In this document: positions 6,440-14,310 of the stretch, in pieces
How positions within the stretch are numbered: position 1 is the first letter of the stretch
Layout of the letters: every line of letters starts with the position of its first letter
NCBI GenBank assembly: GCA_934255545.1
Contig: CAKQOE010000001.1
Span: 62,001-126,000 of the forward strand
Reading direction: 5' to 3'
DNA: 64,000 nt
Source of the DNA: an uncultured Clostridia bacterium
GTDB lineage: Bacteria > Bacillota > Clostridia > Peptostreptococcales > Anaerovoracaceae
The notes under the pieces: generated by a model
Database searches by the model: none
What the model saw: only the letters and a program-made list of their open reading frames with translations
What the model was told of the DNA's origin: nothing
Translations under genes and position numbers: made by a program

Positions 6440-8581
6440 CTATGCAGTGGCTTTACCCAGCGTCAGTGTAAATACTGCACCGCCCTGTGCTCTGTTTGCT
6501 GCGCTTACTTCGCCATGCATACGCTGCGCCGCTGTCTGCGCTATAGCAAGCCCTATGCCGAAATTACCTCCGTCGCCCTTGTAACAGCGTTCAAATACAT
6601 GATCTATATCCTCAGGAGATATGCCTTTTCCGTCGTCTGAAACAGATATGGCTACTTTATCTGAATGTTCATACACTGATATCTCAACGCATGATGCCGC
6701 ATATCTTACAGCATTTGTAAGAAAATTACATATTACCTGTTCACACAGTTCCTCATTTCCAATTACTGTGCATTCCTCATCTGTTTCATCATAAAGCAGT
6801 GATATGTCCCTTTCCATAGCCTGCCCGTTTACTCTGTCGAGGCATTCTTCTATAGTCTCATTTATATCCATATCTGAAAGCTGAGCTTCTGTATCCGCTG
6901 TTTCCAGTCTTGACAGCGTAAGCAGACTGCTTACTATCTCTGTGAGGCGTCCGCTCTCCTCCAGTATAGTATGAGCTACATCCTCAGGATGGTCGAACAC
7001 TCCCTGCTCTATGCCCTGGGCATAGCCGCTTATTGACATTAGAGGATTTCTGAGTTCATGTGATACGTTCTGAAAGAAGTTTTTCTGTATTTCATCTGAA
7101 CGCTTCAGGCGATTGCTCATGCTGTTCATTGAATTTCTCAGTTCTTCAAGCTCCGCTACTGAAAACGGTTGTATTATATCCGATCCAAGATCTCCGTTTC
7201 CTATCCTATCAGCTGCGTTACAAAGAAATCTTACCGGTCTTGTAACGCTCCTCACTGTCAGAAGCAATACCGCCAACGCTATGATGGCAAGCGCTGATGA
7301 TATTATAAGTACTATCAGACTTGCTTTATTTACCCATATATCCATCTGTTCCGTAGGACAGTATGCTGCTATATATTTTATTTCTACAGACTGCATCGGG
7401 ATCTCGCTTAAGCTCAGAATATTATCCTGTCCTCCTGACGTTATCACGACTGTATCATCCGCACTTTCTGCAGTTATACTTTCTGCGTTTTCTGATATAT
7501 ATCTGCTTATATCCTCGTACAGCTGCTCGACTGATGCTTGTTCTTCCTCTTCATAAGGGTACCTCAGAGTCAGTTCAGGGCTAAGTATCATAAGCCTCGC
7601 TCTTCCTGTGCTCGTTCTTGCCGTTTTTCCTGCTTTTCTCAGGAATTCTCTCACCTGAGCAGGGCTTGCTGTATCATCTGTGTACTCGTTTTCTGGGCCG
7701 GACTGAACCGGCTGTTCAGGCTGAGATGATGATGTATCTACATATGTGGTATCTATGAGCTTTACATTTGACAGGAGTTCAAACTGCTGTGCTCCGCTGT
7801 TAAAAAATGCTGCCTGCTCTTCCTCTTCTCCTGTGTTTTCATCAGTACTTCCGCTGCTGACGTCACTTTTCTGTGATCCTTTTCCCTTACTGTTTCCGGA
7901 TCCTGTGCCACGGTGATTGCTTGTGCCTTGACTCGAAGTTCCGCTGTTCGGTGTACTTGTTGGCTGTCTGTTCGGTTTATATGTACCTGAGCCGGATACT
8001 ACGCCATTAAGATCGTACCCTGATGATCCATTGTCGGTATTCTTATCTGCTCCTGACGTACCCGAACCTGTTCCTGAAGGCGTTCTGTAAGGACGGCGCT
8101 GTGAGGTCCCGTTCTGACTTCCTGAATTGCTGTTTCCGCTTCCGTCCTGCGTTTTCGAACTTCCCGATCCGTCCGGTGACGGCCGCCTCGCTGCGCTGTT
8201 TTCATTATTTGGTTTGTTTCTTTCCCGCTGGCTCTCTGACTGTGAATTATTTCTGTCCCTGAGCGTGGTTCTCGGTGTTCGCGATGAACTGCTTTCATCA
8301 GATCCTGTAAGTCTTTTCGGTACACCGCGTCTCCTGCCGTGCAAACCGCTTTCTCCGTTTTTATCTGCATTTCCGGTCTTTTCACTCAAGGTGCCGTCGA
8401 ACGATTCATCAACTGCTGTAAGTATTGAATTCTGAAGCTCGCTCAGTTCGTCTGCCGCTTCGCTGTACGCGTAATCATGTGCCGCATGTCTGAAAATGAG
8501 GCATGATACCGGAGGCAGCAGAAAAAGTATCAGCATCGTAGGTATGACAAGCCTGAAAAGCAGTTTTTGTTTTTTCATCAT
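6440..8581 (-). CDS. Sensor histidine kinase with long low-complexity extracytoplasmic region
   Basis: The 713-residue kinase partners the adjacent PhoB-type regulator. It has a first membrane helix at about 6-26, then an unusually long Ser/Gly/Asn/Thr-rich extracytoplasmic region (about 50-280) plus a small globular part. A second helix follows (about 425-447), then HAMP, a HisKA box Val-Ser-His-Glu-Leu-Arg-Asn-Pro with phosphoacceptor His508, and a HATPase domain with Asp-Asp-Gly-Lys-Gly-Ile and Gly-Ile-Gly-Leu-Ala. The start at 8581 follows AGAGGA and overlaps the regulator's stop. The disordered linker suggests reach through the cell wall; the signal is unknown. Confidence 0.9.
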   Translation of the reverse strand: MMKKQKLLFRLVIPTMLILFLLPPVSCLIFRHAAHDYAYSEAADELSELQNSILTAVDESFDGTLSEKTGNADKNGESGLHGRRRGVPKRLTGSDESSSSRTPRTTLRDRNNSQSESQRERNKPNNENSAARRPSPDGSGSSKTQDGSGNSNSGSQNGTSQRRPYRTPSGTGSGTSGADKNTDNGSSGYDLNGVVSGSGTYKPNRQPTSTPNSGTSSQGTSNHRGTGSGNSKGKGSQKSDVSSGSTDENTGEEEEQAAFFNSGAQQFELLSNVKLIDTTYVDTSSSQPEQPVQSGPENEYTDDTASPAQVREFLRKAGKTARTSTGRARLMILSPELTLRYPYEEEEQASVEQLYEDISRYISENAESITAESADDTVVITSGGQDNILSLSEIPMQSVEIKYIAAYCPTEQMDIWVNKASLIVLIISSALAIIALAVLLLTVRSVTRPVRFLCNAADRIGNGDLGSDIIQPFSVAELEELRNSMNSMSNRLKRSDEIQKNFFQNVSHELRNPLMSISGYAQGIEQGVFDHPEDVAHTILEESGRLTEIVSSLLTLSRLETADTEAQLSDMDINETIEECLDRVNGQAMERDISLLYDETDEECTVIGNEELCEQVICNFLTNAVRYAASCVEISVYEHSDKVAISVSDDGKGISPEDIDHVFERCYKGDGGNFGIGLAIAQTAAQRMHGEVSAANRAQGGAVFTLTLGKATA

Positions 8582-8582
8582 C

Positions 8583-9302
8583 TTACCGTCCTCTTGCAGC
8601 ATCGTCTACGAGCCTGAATCCGAAGCCCCAGACTGTCTCTATCCTGACTGAACTGTGACTTTCCCTCAATTTTTTTCTGAGGCGTTTTACAAGATCATCC
8701 GTTGCCCTTGTATCAGCCTGCCAGTTCATCTGCCACAGATTTTTCAAAAGCTCTTCTCTGCTTACCGCACGCTCCTGCTGCTCCGTCATGTATCTCAGAA
8801 AATCAAACTCCGTCGGAGTAAGATTCAGCTCTTTTCCGTCTATGGATGCTGTTCTAAGCTCAGGAGATATCCGAAGCGCTGCAAAGCTGATCTCATTTTT
8901 ATTTTTATCCGATTCTAAAGAGTTTTCTGAGTTTCTGCCTGAGCGTCGAAGCAGAGCCTTTACTCTCGCAACGAGTTCAAGAGGCAGGAATGGCTTTACC
9001 ATGTAATCGTCACTGCCCAGCGTAAGACCGGTCACCCGGTCATAAGGAGTATCCTTTGCCGAAACTATTATGATAGGAAGATCATCGCTTGACTGCCTCA
9101 GCATTGAGCATACGCTCAGTCCGTCAGTTCCGGGCATCATTATATCCAGTATTACAAGGTCAGGCATCTCTTCTGAGCATGCTTTCATCAGATCATCGCC
9201 ATTTGCGAACGTTCTTGTTTCAAAGCCTTCTTTTTTTAGAAATACTGCTATCAGATCACGGATATTTTTTTCATCATCACCGATATATATTTTTTTAGGC
9301 AT
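8583..9302 (-). CDS. OmpR/PhoB-family response regulator
   Basis: The 239-residue DNA-binding regulator has a receiver domain (1-120) with acidic pocket Asp9-Asp10, phosphoacceptor Asp53 in Ile-Leu-Asp-Ile-Met-Met-Pro-Gly and the conserved Lys in Met-Val-Lys-Pro-Phe. A winged-helix C-terminal domain (about 140-235) ends with Arg-Ile-Glu-Thr-Val-Trp-Gly-Phe-Gly-Phe. I start at the ATG after GGAGGTGAGACT; an upstream start in the longer frame lacks a ribosome site. The kinase gene follows with overlap, so the two form one unit. The divergent secreted coiled-coil gene at 9577 is a plausible target. Confidence 0.93.
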   Translation of the reverse strand: MPKKIYIGDDEKNIRDLIAVFLKKEGFETRTFANGDDLMKACSEEMPDLVILDIMMPGTDGLSVCSMLRQSSDDLPIIIVSAKDTPYDRVTGLTLGSDDYMVKPFLPLELVARVKALLRRSGRNSENSLESDKNKNEISFAALRISPELRTASIDGKELNLTPTEFDFLRYMTEQQERAVSREELLKNLWQMNWQADTRATDDLVKRLRKKLRESHSSVRIETVWGFGFRLVDDAARGR

Positions 9303-9576
9303 AGTCTCACCTCCGTCATTTCCCGGTAAATATATATCACAATACAATGTATATTTTTTAATGTATTTTTGTCTATTATTAATATATCATCTGCCGCACT
9401 TTCAGTAAATATCTGCCGCAGTTTTGCCGCATTTCTACTCTCGAAACGCCCGGCCAAAATAAGTTATTATTCAGATGCGGAACAAATTTCCGCATCATCC
9501 CGAAAATTAAAACAGTATTTACAACCAGTAAACAACACACTATTGATCTGTCACTCAGAAAGGAGATGTATAAATT

Positions 9577-10239
9577 ATGAAAATCTTATCAAGAAGGGCA
9601 GGATGTGCAATTATGACTACAGTAATGTGCGCTTCTATGGCAGTCTCAGCTTATGCAGCTGAAACACCTGATGCATCCGATTCTCACGCTGCATCAAATC
9701 GTTCAGAGGTCGGAACTTACGCTCAGACATTCAAGGCTAACCGTTTATCTATCGAAAAACTTATGAACAGAAATACACAGCTTATGAAGCAGATAACTGT
9801 CCTGCAGCATGAACTCAAGCAGTCCGGAGCTCTCGACAGCGATGCTGACGCCGATCTTGCCGGCATGTCAGAAAAAATACAGGCGCAGAGGCAGGCTATA
9901 GCCGATGCAAGATTCAAGGTATCTGCTCTCAAGGCAACAGGCGATAAATACCTTGACGAAAAGGACTACGACAGTGCAAAGCTCATCCTTGCAACAGTCT
10001 CATCTGTTCAGGATGAACAGATCTCTCTGCAGCAGGGTCTCGGCGAACTGCTTCAGGAAAAGCTTGATCTTCTTAACAGCTATGCAGAAAGCACATCATC
10101 TGACAATAATACTGATACTGATGCCAACACAGACAGCACAGCTGACGACAGCTCCGCTGACACAAATGCTGATGATGATTCAATTTCAGACAGCATTGAT
10201 ATCACATCATATGATGATTCAGAAGCTGCATCATTTTAA
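9577..10239 (+). CDS. Secreted coiled-coil protein with acidic repetitive tail
   Basis: The 220-residue product starts with a clear signal peptide (about 1-28, ending Ala-Tyr-Ala-Ala). Residues about 55-160 are rich in Lys, Glu, Gln and Leu and look like two or three long coiled-coil helices, including Met-Lys-Gln-Ile-Thr-Val-Leu-Gln-His-Glu. Residues from about 175 are an Asp/Ser/Thr/Asn low-complexity tail. The ribosome site AAGGAGAT is strong. It is divergent from the two-component system, which suggests cross-regulation by analogy with other secreted stress proteins. No specific family is recognised. Confidence 0.75.
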   Translation: MKILSRRAGCAIMTTVMCASMAVSAYAAETPDASDSHAASNRSEVGTYAQTFKANRLSIEKLMNRNTQLMKQITVLQHELKQSGALDSDADADLAGMSEKIQAQRQAIADARFKVSALKATGDKYLDEKDYDSAKLILATVSSVQDEQISLQQGLGELLQEKLDLLNSYAESTSSDNNTDTDANTDSTADDSSADTNADDDSISDSIDITSYDDSEAASF

Positions 10240-10267
10240 TTAAAACCATATTTGACATAATCTGAAA

Positions 10268-10313
10268 AAGATTCCGGACATACATTATGTGTTTGCCCGG
10301 GATTTTTTTTATA
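10268..10313 (+). terminator. Terminator after the secreted coiled-coil gene
   Basis: ATCCGG and CCGGGAT form the base of an imperfect hairpin followed by eight T. It may also limit read-through from the opposing MFS gene. Confidence 0.6.
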
Positions 10314-10338
10314 GATCAGCTTATTTTTATTTTTTGCT

Positions 10339-11541
10339 TCACTTTGCGACGTCTGACGGTATCAGCGCCGACCAGAGCAGGAATATTACTGAAAGCGCCG
10401 CGCCCCAGTAGTACGGCAGGTTTACAGCGTCGCCCGCAATAGCTGTCACGCCTGACATTATGAACGGTGAAGCGAACTGTGCTATGTAGAGCGCTGCGGA
10501 TATGAGCGGCATTACCGTTGTCGCCGCGAGGCGTCCCATCTTTTTTGATGCTTCTGATATTATCAGCGGTATTCCTTCGCCGTTTGCGAAGCCTACACAG
10601 ACTGAGCCTGCGATCACGCCAAACCATCCGCCTGCGACTCCGAGAAGAATGTATCCCACAACAAATAATATCGGAGCTACGAACTTCGTGCTGCCGCCGG
10701 CGGCAGCTTTTACTTTTACGAAAAGCATTCCTCCGAAGAACGCTATAAGATCCATCGTCGCCATTATTACAGCAGTCAGATCCGCAGGTATTACTCCTGC
10801 CCTTGCCGTCACCATTGCAAAGTTTGCCGGATATATGAAAAATGCTGACATTTCAAGGAACATGGCTATTATATAAACGTAATTTGAACGGAATACCTGT
10901 CCTGTTGACGGAATGCGCTGTTCCGTTTCAGCGCTCCCGCGCTGCTTTTCGCGAGCATCCTCATGATCGTCTGACTGTATCATGTCGTTTGGCATGAACG
11001 CTACGCACAGTACTATGCTTATCATTCCCATTAGATAAACAAGGAAGCTGATGCGCCAGCTTACAGTTGCAAGCGCGCCGGATATGAGCGTCGCGATGAC
11101 GCCGCCCATATTGTTCATTGCTGACGACCATCCCATAAGTCCTTCCTGCTCCTGTGGGCTGAAATAAAACACAAGCAGGCCTGTTGACAGCGGCATGATG
11201 ATCCCCACGCCTATGCCTACGAGAGCGCGCATAAGAAGCACGAGCCATATGCTGTTAAACACACCTGCCACGGAGCCGCCTATCGTGTAAAAAGCAAGAC
11301 CGATCATCAGGAGCGTGCGTGCCCTGAACTTCGCCGCAAGCTTTGGAAACACGAAGCTCGTCAGGAATATAAACACTGCGGGCATACTTATTATCATCTG
11401 TACAAACAGCGTCTTTTCATCTGAAAAATACTCACCAATAACTCCCAGAGCCGGCGCCATCGCGGCGCCTGCCATTACCGTCAGAAGCGACAGTGAAAGA
11501 ATACTTACTTTCAGTTTATTTTTGCTTACTGTTTTTTCCAT
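10339..11541 (-). CDS. Major facilitator superfamily transporter
   Basis: The 400-residue protein has about twelve hydrophobic helices. It carries the MFS signature between helices 2 and 3 in the degenerate form Phe-Arg-Ala-Arg-Thr-Leu-Leu, and Arg-Ala-Leu-Val-Gly-Ile-Gly-Val-Gly-Ile in helix 4. A basic/acidic loop (about residues 190-215) separates the two halves. The ribosome site GGAGG is 10 nt upstream. It is divergent from the shikimate-dehydrogenase homologue and LysR gene, so transport of a shikimate-, quinate- or aromatic-acid-type substrate is a reasonable inference. The sequence alone does not fix the substrate. An 18-nt palindrome (10690-10707) lies in the coding region. Confidence 0.8.
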   Translation of the reverse strand: MEKTVSKNKLKVSILSLSLLTVMAGAAMAPALGVIGEYFSDEKTLFVQMIISMPAVFIFLTSFVFPKLAAKFRARTLLMIGLAFYTIGGSVAGVFNSIWLVLLMRALVGIGVGIIMPLSTGLLVFYFSPQEQEGLMGWSSAMNNMGGVIATLISGALATVSWRISFLVYLMGMISIVLCVAFMPNDMIQSDDHEDAREKQRGSAETEQRIPSTGQVFRSNYVYIIAMFLEMSAFFIYPANFAMVTARAGVIPADLTAVIMATMDLIAFFGGMLFVKVKAAAGGSTKFVAPILFVVGYILLGVAGGWFGVIAGSVCVGFANGEGIPLIISEASKKMGRLAATTVMPLISAALYIAQFASPFIMSGVTAIAGDAVNLPYYWGAALSVIFLLWSALIPSDVAK

Positions 11542-11548
11542 ATTGCAT

Positions 11549-11660
11549 TACCTCCATAAAATAAAAAGAGCGCAGGCCCGTTTGGACTTACGCTCTTTGC
11601 TACTCAACTGAAAGTGATTATATCATTTTTCCGCAGCGCGTGTAATATTTTTTTAGATTT
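11549..11660 (-). promoter_or_regulatory. MFS-gene promoter and short leader with intrinsic terminator
   Basis: The minus strand has TTACAC, a 17-nt spacer and TATAAT, then a leader of about 70 nt. The leader holds the hairpin AAAGAGCG...CGCTCTTT followed by TTTTATTTT and the ribosome site. A terminator this close to the start site suggests attenuation or antitermination control of the transporter. Confidence 0.5.
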
Positions 11661-11820
11661 GTTGCAGCGGGGTTTTAGTGGTATACTGTGTTTTAGCAAT
11701 GTAATGCATAACTGCGTGAAACAGACGTCCGCCGGTCACGGGCGCTGCGCGGTCTGCATGGTATCAGTTTGATCGATCAATAATATTAATTTTTAAGTAA
11801 ATGCAATGTGAGATGAAAGG

Positions 11821-11836
11821 CATGGCTCGCGCCATG
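11821..11836. repeat. Palindrome directly upstream of the aroE-like start
   Basis: CATGGC-TCGC-GCCATG forms a six-pair stem ending about 13 nt before the ATG. No good Shine-Dalgarno sequence exists apart from GGTG immediately after it, so the hairpin could influence translation. Confidence 0.5.
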
Positions 11837-11847
11837 GGTGTGATATT

Positions 11848-12711
11848 ATGGATGTAAATATTTCGGTAAATACTAAGAAGATGGCTGTTATCGGCGACCC
11901 GGTCGCCCATTCCATGTCACCGTTCATGCATAACCATATGATAGAAGAGCTTGGGCTCGATGCAGTTTATTTTCCGTTTCATGTAAAGTACGAGGAGACC
12001 GGAAAATTCTGCGAAGCGGCTCGTCTGCTCGGTCTGTCGGGCTTCAACGCTACAATGCCGCATAAGCAGAATATGCTTGAGCTCGTCGATGAACTGGACC
12101 CGGAGGCGGCAGAATACGGCTCTGTAAATACGATAAAAGTACGCAACGGCAAGCTTACAGGCTATAATACCGATGTCCGCGGCCTGATGATGGCTTTTAA
12201 GGACTACGGCGTTGATCTTAAGGATGCGAAGATCATGATAATCGGCGCAGGCGGCGTAGCTGCAGCCCTTACTAAGGGACTTGCAAAGGAATCGGTTCAA
12301 AAAGTAACTGTTCTTAACCGTACTCTGCCGAAGGCGCTCGCTGTATGCGAAGGGCTTTCATATGCGACTCCGCTTGAGCAGACTCACGAAAATATGACTG
12401 CGGCTGCGGCTGACGCTGACGTCATCGTTAACTGCACATCGCTCGGCATGGCCGAGACAGGTGATGATTTTGATGATCTTTCATTCCTTGATGAGACATC
12501 GGCTCTGCTCTGCGACCTGATATACAACCCTTGGGAGACAAATTTCCTGGCTTACGGCCGCAAACGCGGACTGAAAACGATGAACGGCATGTCCATGCTG
12601 CTTTATCAGGGCATACTTGCGTTTGAGATATTTATGGACGTAAAGCTCAACTGCAAGGATGAGCACGACAGGCTCCTGCCCCTGTGCGAGGCTGAAATGA
12701 AGAAAAAGTAA
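11848..12711 (+). CDS. aroE: Shikimate 5-dehydrogenase family protein
   Basis: The 287-residue protein belongs to the AroE family, which reversibly reduces 3-dehydroshikimate with NAD(P)H. Visible features are Ser-Met-Ser-Pro at 22-25 (substrate-binding serines), Asn-Ala-Thr-Met-Pro-His-Lys with catalytic Lys73, Asn-Thr-Asp near 107-109, and the Rossmann loop Gly-Ala-Gly-Gly-Val-Ala. The usual Asn-Val-Thr is Asn-Ala-Thr here. No other aromatic-biosynthesis gene lies near it. Instead it sits with an MFS transporter, a LysR regulator and an enoate-reductase-like enzyme, so a catabolic quinate/shikimate role is as likely as biosynthesis. Confidence 0.88.
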   Translation: MDVNISVNTKKMAVIGDPVAHSMSPFMHNHMIEELGLDAVYFPFHVKYEETGKFCEAARLLGLSGFNATMPHKQNMLELVDELDPEAAEYGSVNTIKVRNGKLTGYNTDVRGLMMAFKDYGVDLKDAKIMIIGAGGVAAALTKGLAKESVQKVTVLNRTLPKALAVCEGLSYATPLEQTHENMTAAAADADVIVNCTSLGMAETGDDFDDLSFLDETSALLCDLIYNPWETNFLAYGRKRGLKTMNGMSMLLYQGILAFEIFMDVKLNCKDEHDRLLPLCEAEMKKK

Positions 12712-12723
12712 TACGTTACCGGT

Positions 12724-12795
12724 CGCGCCGCAGCGGCGCGCATATGCTGAAATGCATTTATTAATATATACTATATGTGGGCCGGCCTGGCCGGC
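12724..12795. repeat. Two GC palindromes between aroE and the LysR gene
   Basis: CGCGCCGC-A-GCGGCGCG (12724-12740) and GCCGGCC-T-GGCCGGC (12781-12795) are both perfect with one central base. The second lies about 20 nt before the LysR start codon. Confidence 0.6.
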
Positions 12796-12816
12796 GGATT
12801 ATGGGGCATTTATTAC

Positions 12817-13683
12817 ATGGATACAAAGGATATAAGAGGTTTTATCAGAAGCTTCGAGCTTCGCAGCATAAATAAGGCCGCTGGCGACCTGTTCATTTCT
12901 CCGCAGGGGCTCGGCAAGGCTATAAACCGCCTTGAGGCGGAGCTCGGCGTGAAACTGTTTGACAGGACGCCCAACGGGCTCGTTCCTACCGAAAGCGGTG
13001 TCTACCTTTATAAAAAAGGCACTGAGCTCATGAAGCGCTTCCGCGATATAGAGCAAGGCATAAAGAGCTTTGCAGGAGGCACCCAGAGCTTTCATATAGG
13101 TTACGCGTGCGGCGTCATAAACGTGCTTGATGTCGTAAAAGTAGAACAGTTTGCTGCCGATCATCCGGAGGCCGGCGTAACGTGGCACGAGGGTGCAAAT
13201 AACGACATAAAAGATCTTGTAACATCCGGCGGATGCGATGCGGCTTTCGTCATAGGGCGCATACCGTCCGACAGCCTTTTCCAGAGTATACTGCTTAAAA
13301 AGCATTACAGTGCAGTCGTATATGAAGGACATCCTCTGTACGACCGCGAATCGCTTTCCATAGAAGATCTGAAGGGCGAGCAGCTCATAACACTTAACGA
13401 AAATTACCAGAGTTTCTATAATATAACAGAACGCTGCCGTGACTTCGGATTTGTTCCTGATATACGCATCAAAACAATGGAAAGCTCGCTGATCTATAAA
13501 TATGTAGCAGAAAAGCTCGGTATAGGCGTTGATATAGATATACACGACCACAGGATGTTTAAGCTGCCTGTGCGGCTTATAGAATTAAAAGACTCCATAC
13601 CGTGGTCTATATGCTTCGTCTGTCCTGAAGAAAACAAGGGGCATCCTGTCGTGAAGGAGCTCATTAAAACATTTTTCAGATAA
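12817..13683 (+). CDS. LysR-family transcriptional regulator
   Basis: The 288-residue product has a winged helix-turn-helix (about residues 4-62) with Ser-Ile-Asn-Lys-Ala-Ala-Gly-Asp-Leu-Phe-Ile-Ser-Pro-Gln-Gly-Leu and Leu-Glu-Ala-Glu-Leu-Gly-Val-Lys-Leu-Phe-Asp-Arg. A substrate-binding-type effector domain (about 90-285) follows. I start at the ATG giving Met-Asp-Thr-Lys; the longer frame adds hydrophobic residues encoded by a GC palindrome and lacks a better ribosome site. It sits downstream of aroE and near a divergent transporter and an oxidoreductase, which are its likely targets. Confidence 0.85.
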   Translation: MDTKDIRGFIRSFELRSINKAAGDLFISPQGLGKAINRLEAELGVKLFDRTPNGLVPTESGVYLYKKGTELMKRFRDIEQGIKSFAGGTQSFHIGYACGVINVLDVVKVEQFAADHPEAGVTWHEGANNDIKDLVTSGGCDAAFVIGRIPSDSLFQSILLKKHYSAVVYEGHPLYDRESLSIEDLKGEQLITLNENYQSFYNITERCRDFGFVPDIRIKTMESSLIYKYVAEKLGIGVDIDIHDHRMFKLPVRLIELKDSIPWSICFVCPEENKGHPVVKELIKTFFR

Positions 13684-13707
13684 ACCTCAATGACATTCGA
13701 TCCTGTT

Positions 13708-13724
13708 CAGCCGCCGGGCGGCTG
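13708..13724. repeat. 17-nt perfect GC palindrome
   Basis: CAGCCGCC-G-GGCGGCTG lies 25 nt after the LysR stop codon and could act as its transcript end, although no T-run follows. Confidence 0.55.
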
Positions 13725-13745
13725 CCGGCGTTTGATCATTACAAC

Positions 13746-13804
13746 GAACTAAAAAAGAAGGACCCGCGCTCCGGTATGAAATATCACCGGGACGCGGGTC
13801 CTTC
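13746..13804 (-). terminator. Strong intrinsic terminator of the candidate ncRNA
   Basis: Twelve perfectly paired bases at 13757-13768 and 13793-13804, with an inner TCCGGT/ACCGGGA stem, precede CTTTTTTAG on the minus strand. Confidence 0.8.
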
Positions 13805-13975
13805 GCTGTCCATTACATATATTCAATTCCTGTTTTGAATGTTTCAGCCTGACGGAGGGAAAATCACCGTCTGACCGGGGGTCGGCGCATGTAGCATTTG
13901 CACCTTTTAGGATATAGTTTTCTGCTGCATCTGATACGGTTTATCAGCGCATCATTTTATAAAAGGGGGAGAAGG
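13746..13975 (-). ncRNA. Candidate structured non-coding RNA of unknown family
   Basis: The 627-base gap between the LysR gene and the oxidoreductase holds a strand-specific series of hairpins ending in a terminator. On the minus strand they are CTGATA-AACCG-TATCAG, GGTGC...GCGCC, GACC-CCC-GGTC, GACGG...CCGTC, CATTCAA...TTGAATA, and finally a 12-bp perfect arm GAAGGACCCGCG...CGCGGGTCCTTC followed by six T. Hairpins this dense followed by an intrinsic terminator suggest a structured RNA of about 200 nt. I cannot match it to a known riboswitch or RNA family by eye. The 5' end is a guess. Confidence 0.4.
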
Positions 13976-14077
13976 AGAGAATATGTCGCTCTTTTATATC
14001 GCATGAAAACATAATGATTTTGTTAAGAGTGAGTTTTGCAAAGTTATTCAATAAATTGAATCTTGAACCGATATTCA

Positions 14078-14137
14078 GTCGGCTCTCCGGAACCGGTATG
14101 CATCTTACACAGACATCCCGGCTCGGGAGAGCCGACC
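14078..14137. repeat. Long GC-rich hairpin in a non-coding gap
   Basis: TCGGCTCTCC and GGAGAGCCGA flank a loop region of about 37 nt. No T-run follows on either strand, so it is not an ordinary terminator. The surrounding 14,140-14,310 bases show no gene. Confidence 0.45.
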
Positions 14138-14310
14138 GCTTACGCTCTGGATCATTTCTGATTCCGTGCGCGCGGCCGGTCTTTTTGTATAGCAAATTTT
14201 CATCTGGGTAGATGTTAAAGTGAACTTATTTATTTTATCGGACTGTTGCGCTGTCCCGGCCGGTATGCGCTGATACGGGCAGCACCTTTAAAGTCTGGTC
14301 TTGTTATATA

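Noticed and set aside
13981..14007. A 7-codon plus-strand peptide preceded by AAGGAGAG (possible leader peptide)
   Set aside because: The ribosome site is good but no downstream plus-strand gene or attenuator fits, so it is not defensible.
13944..14195. An 83-codon minus-strand frame in the LysR-oxidoreductase gap
   Set aside because: It has no ribosome site, spans a long GC hairpin and overlaps the candidate structured RNA.
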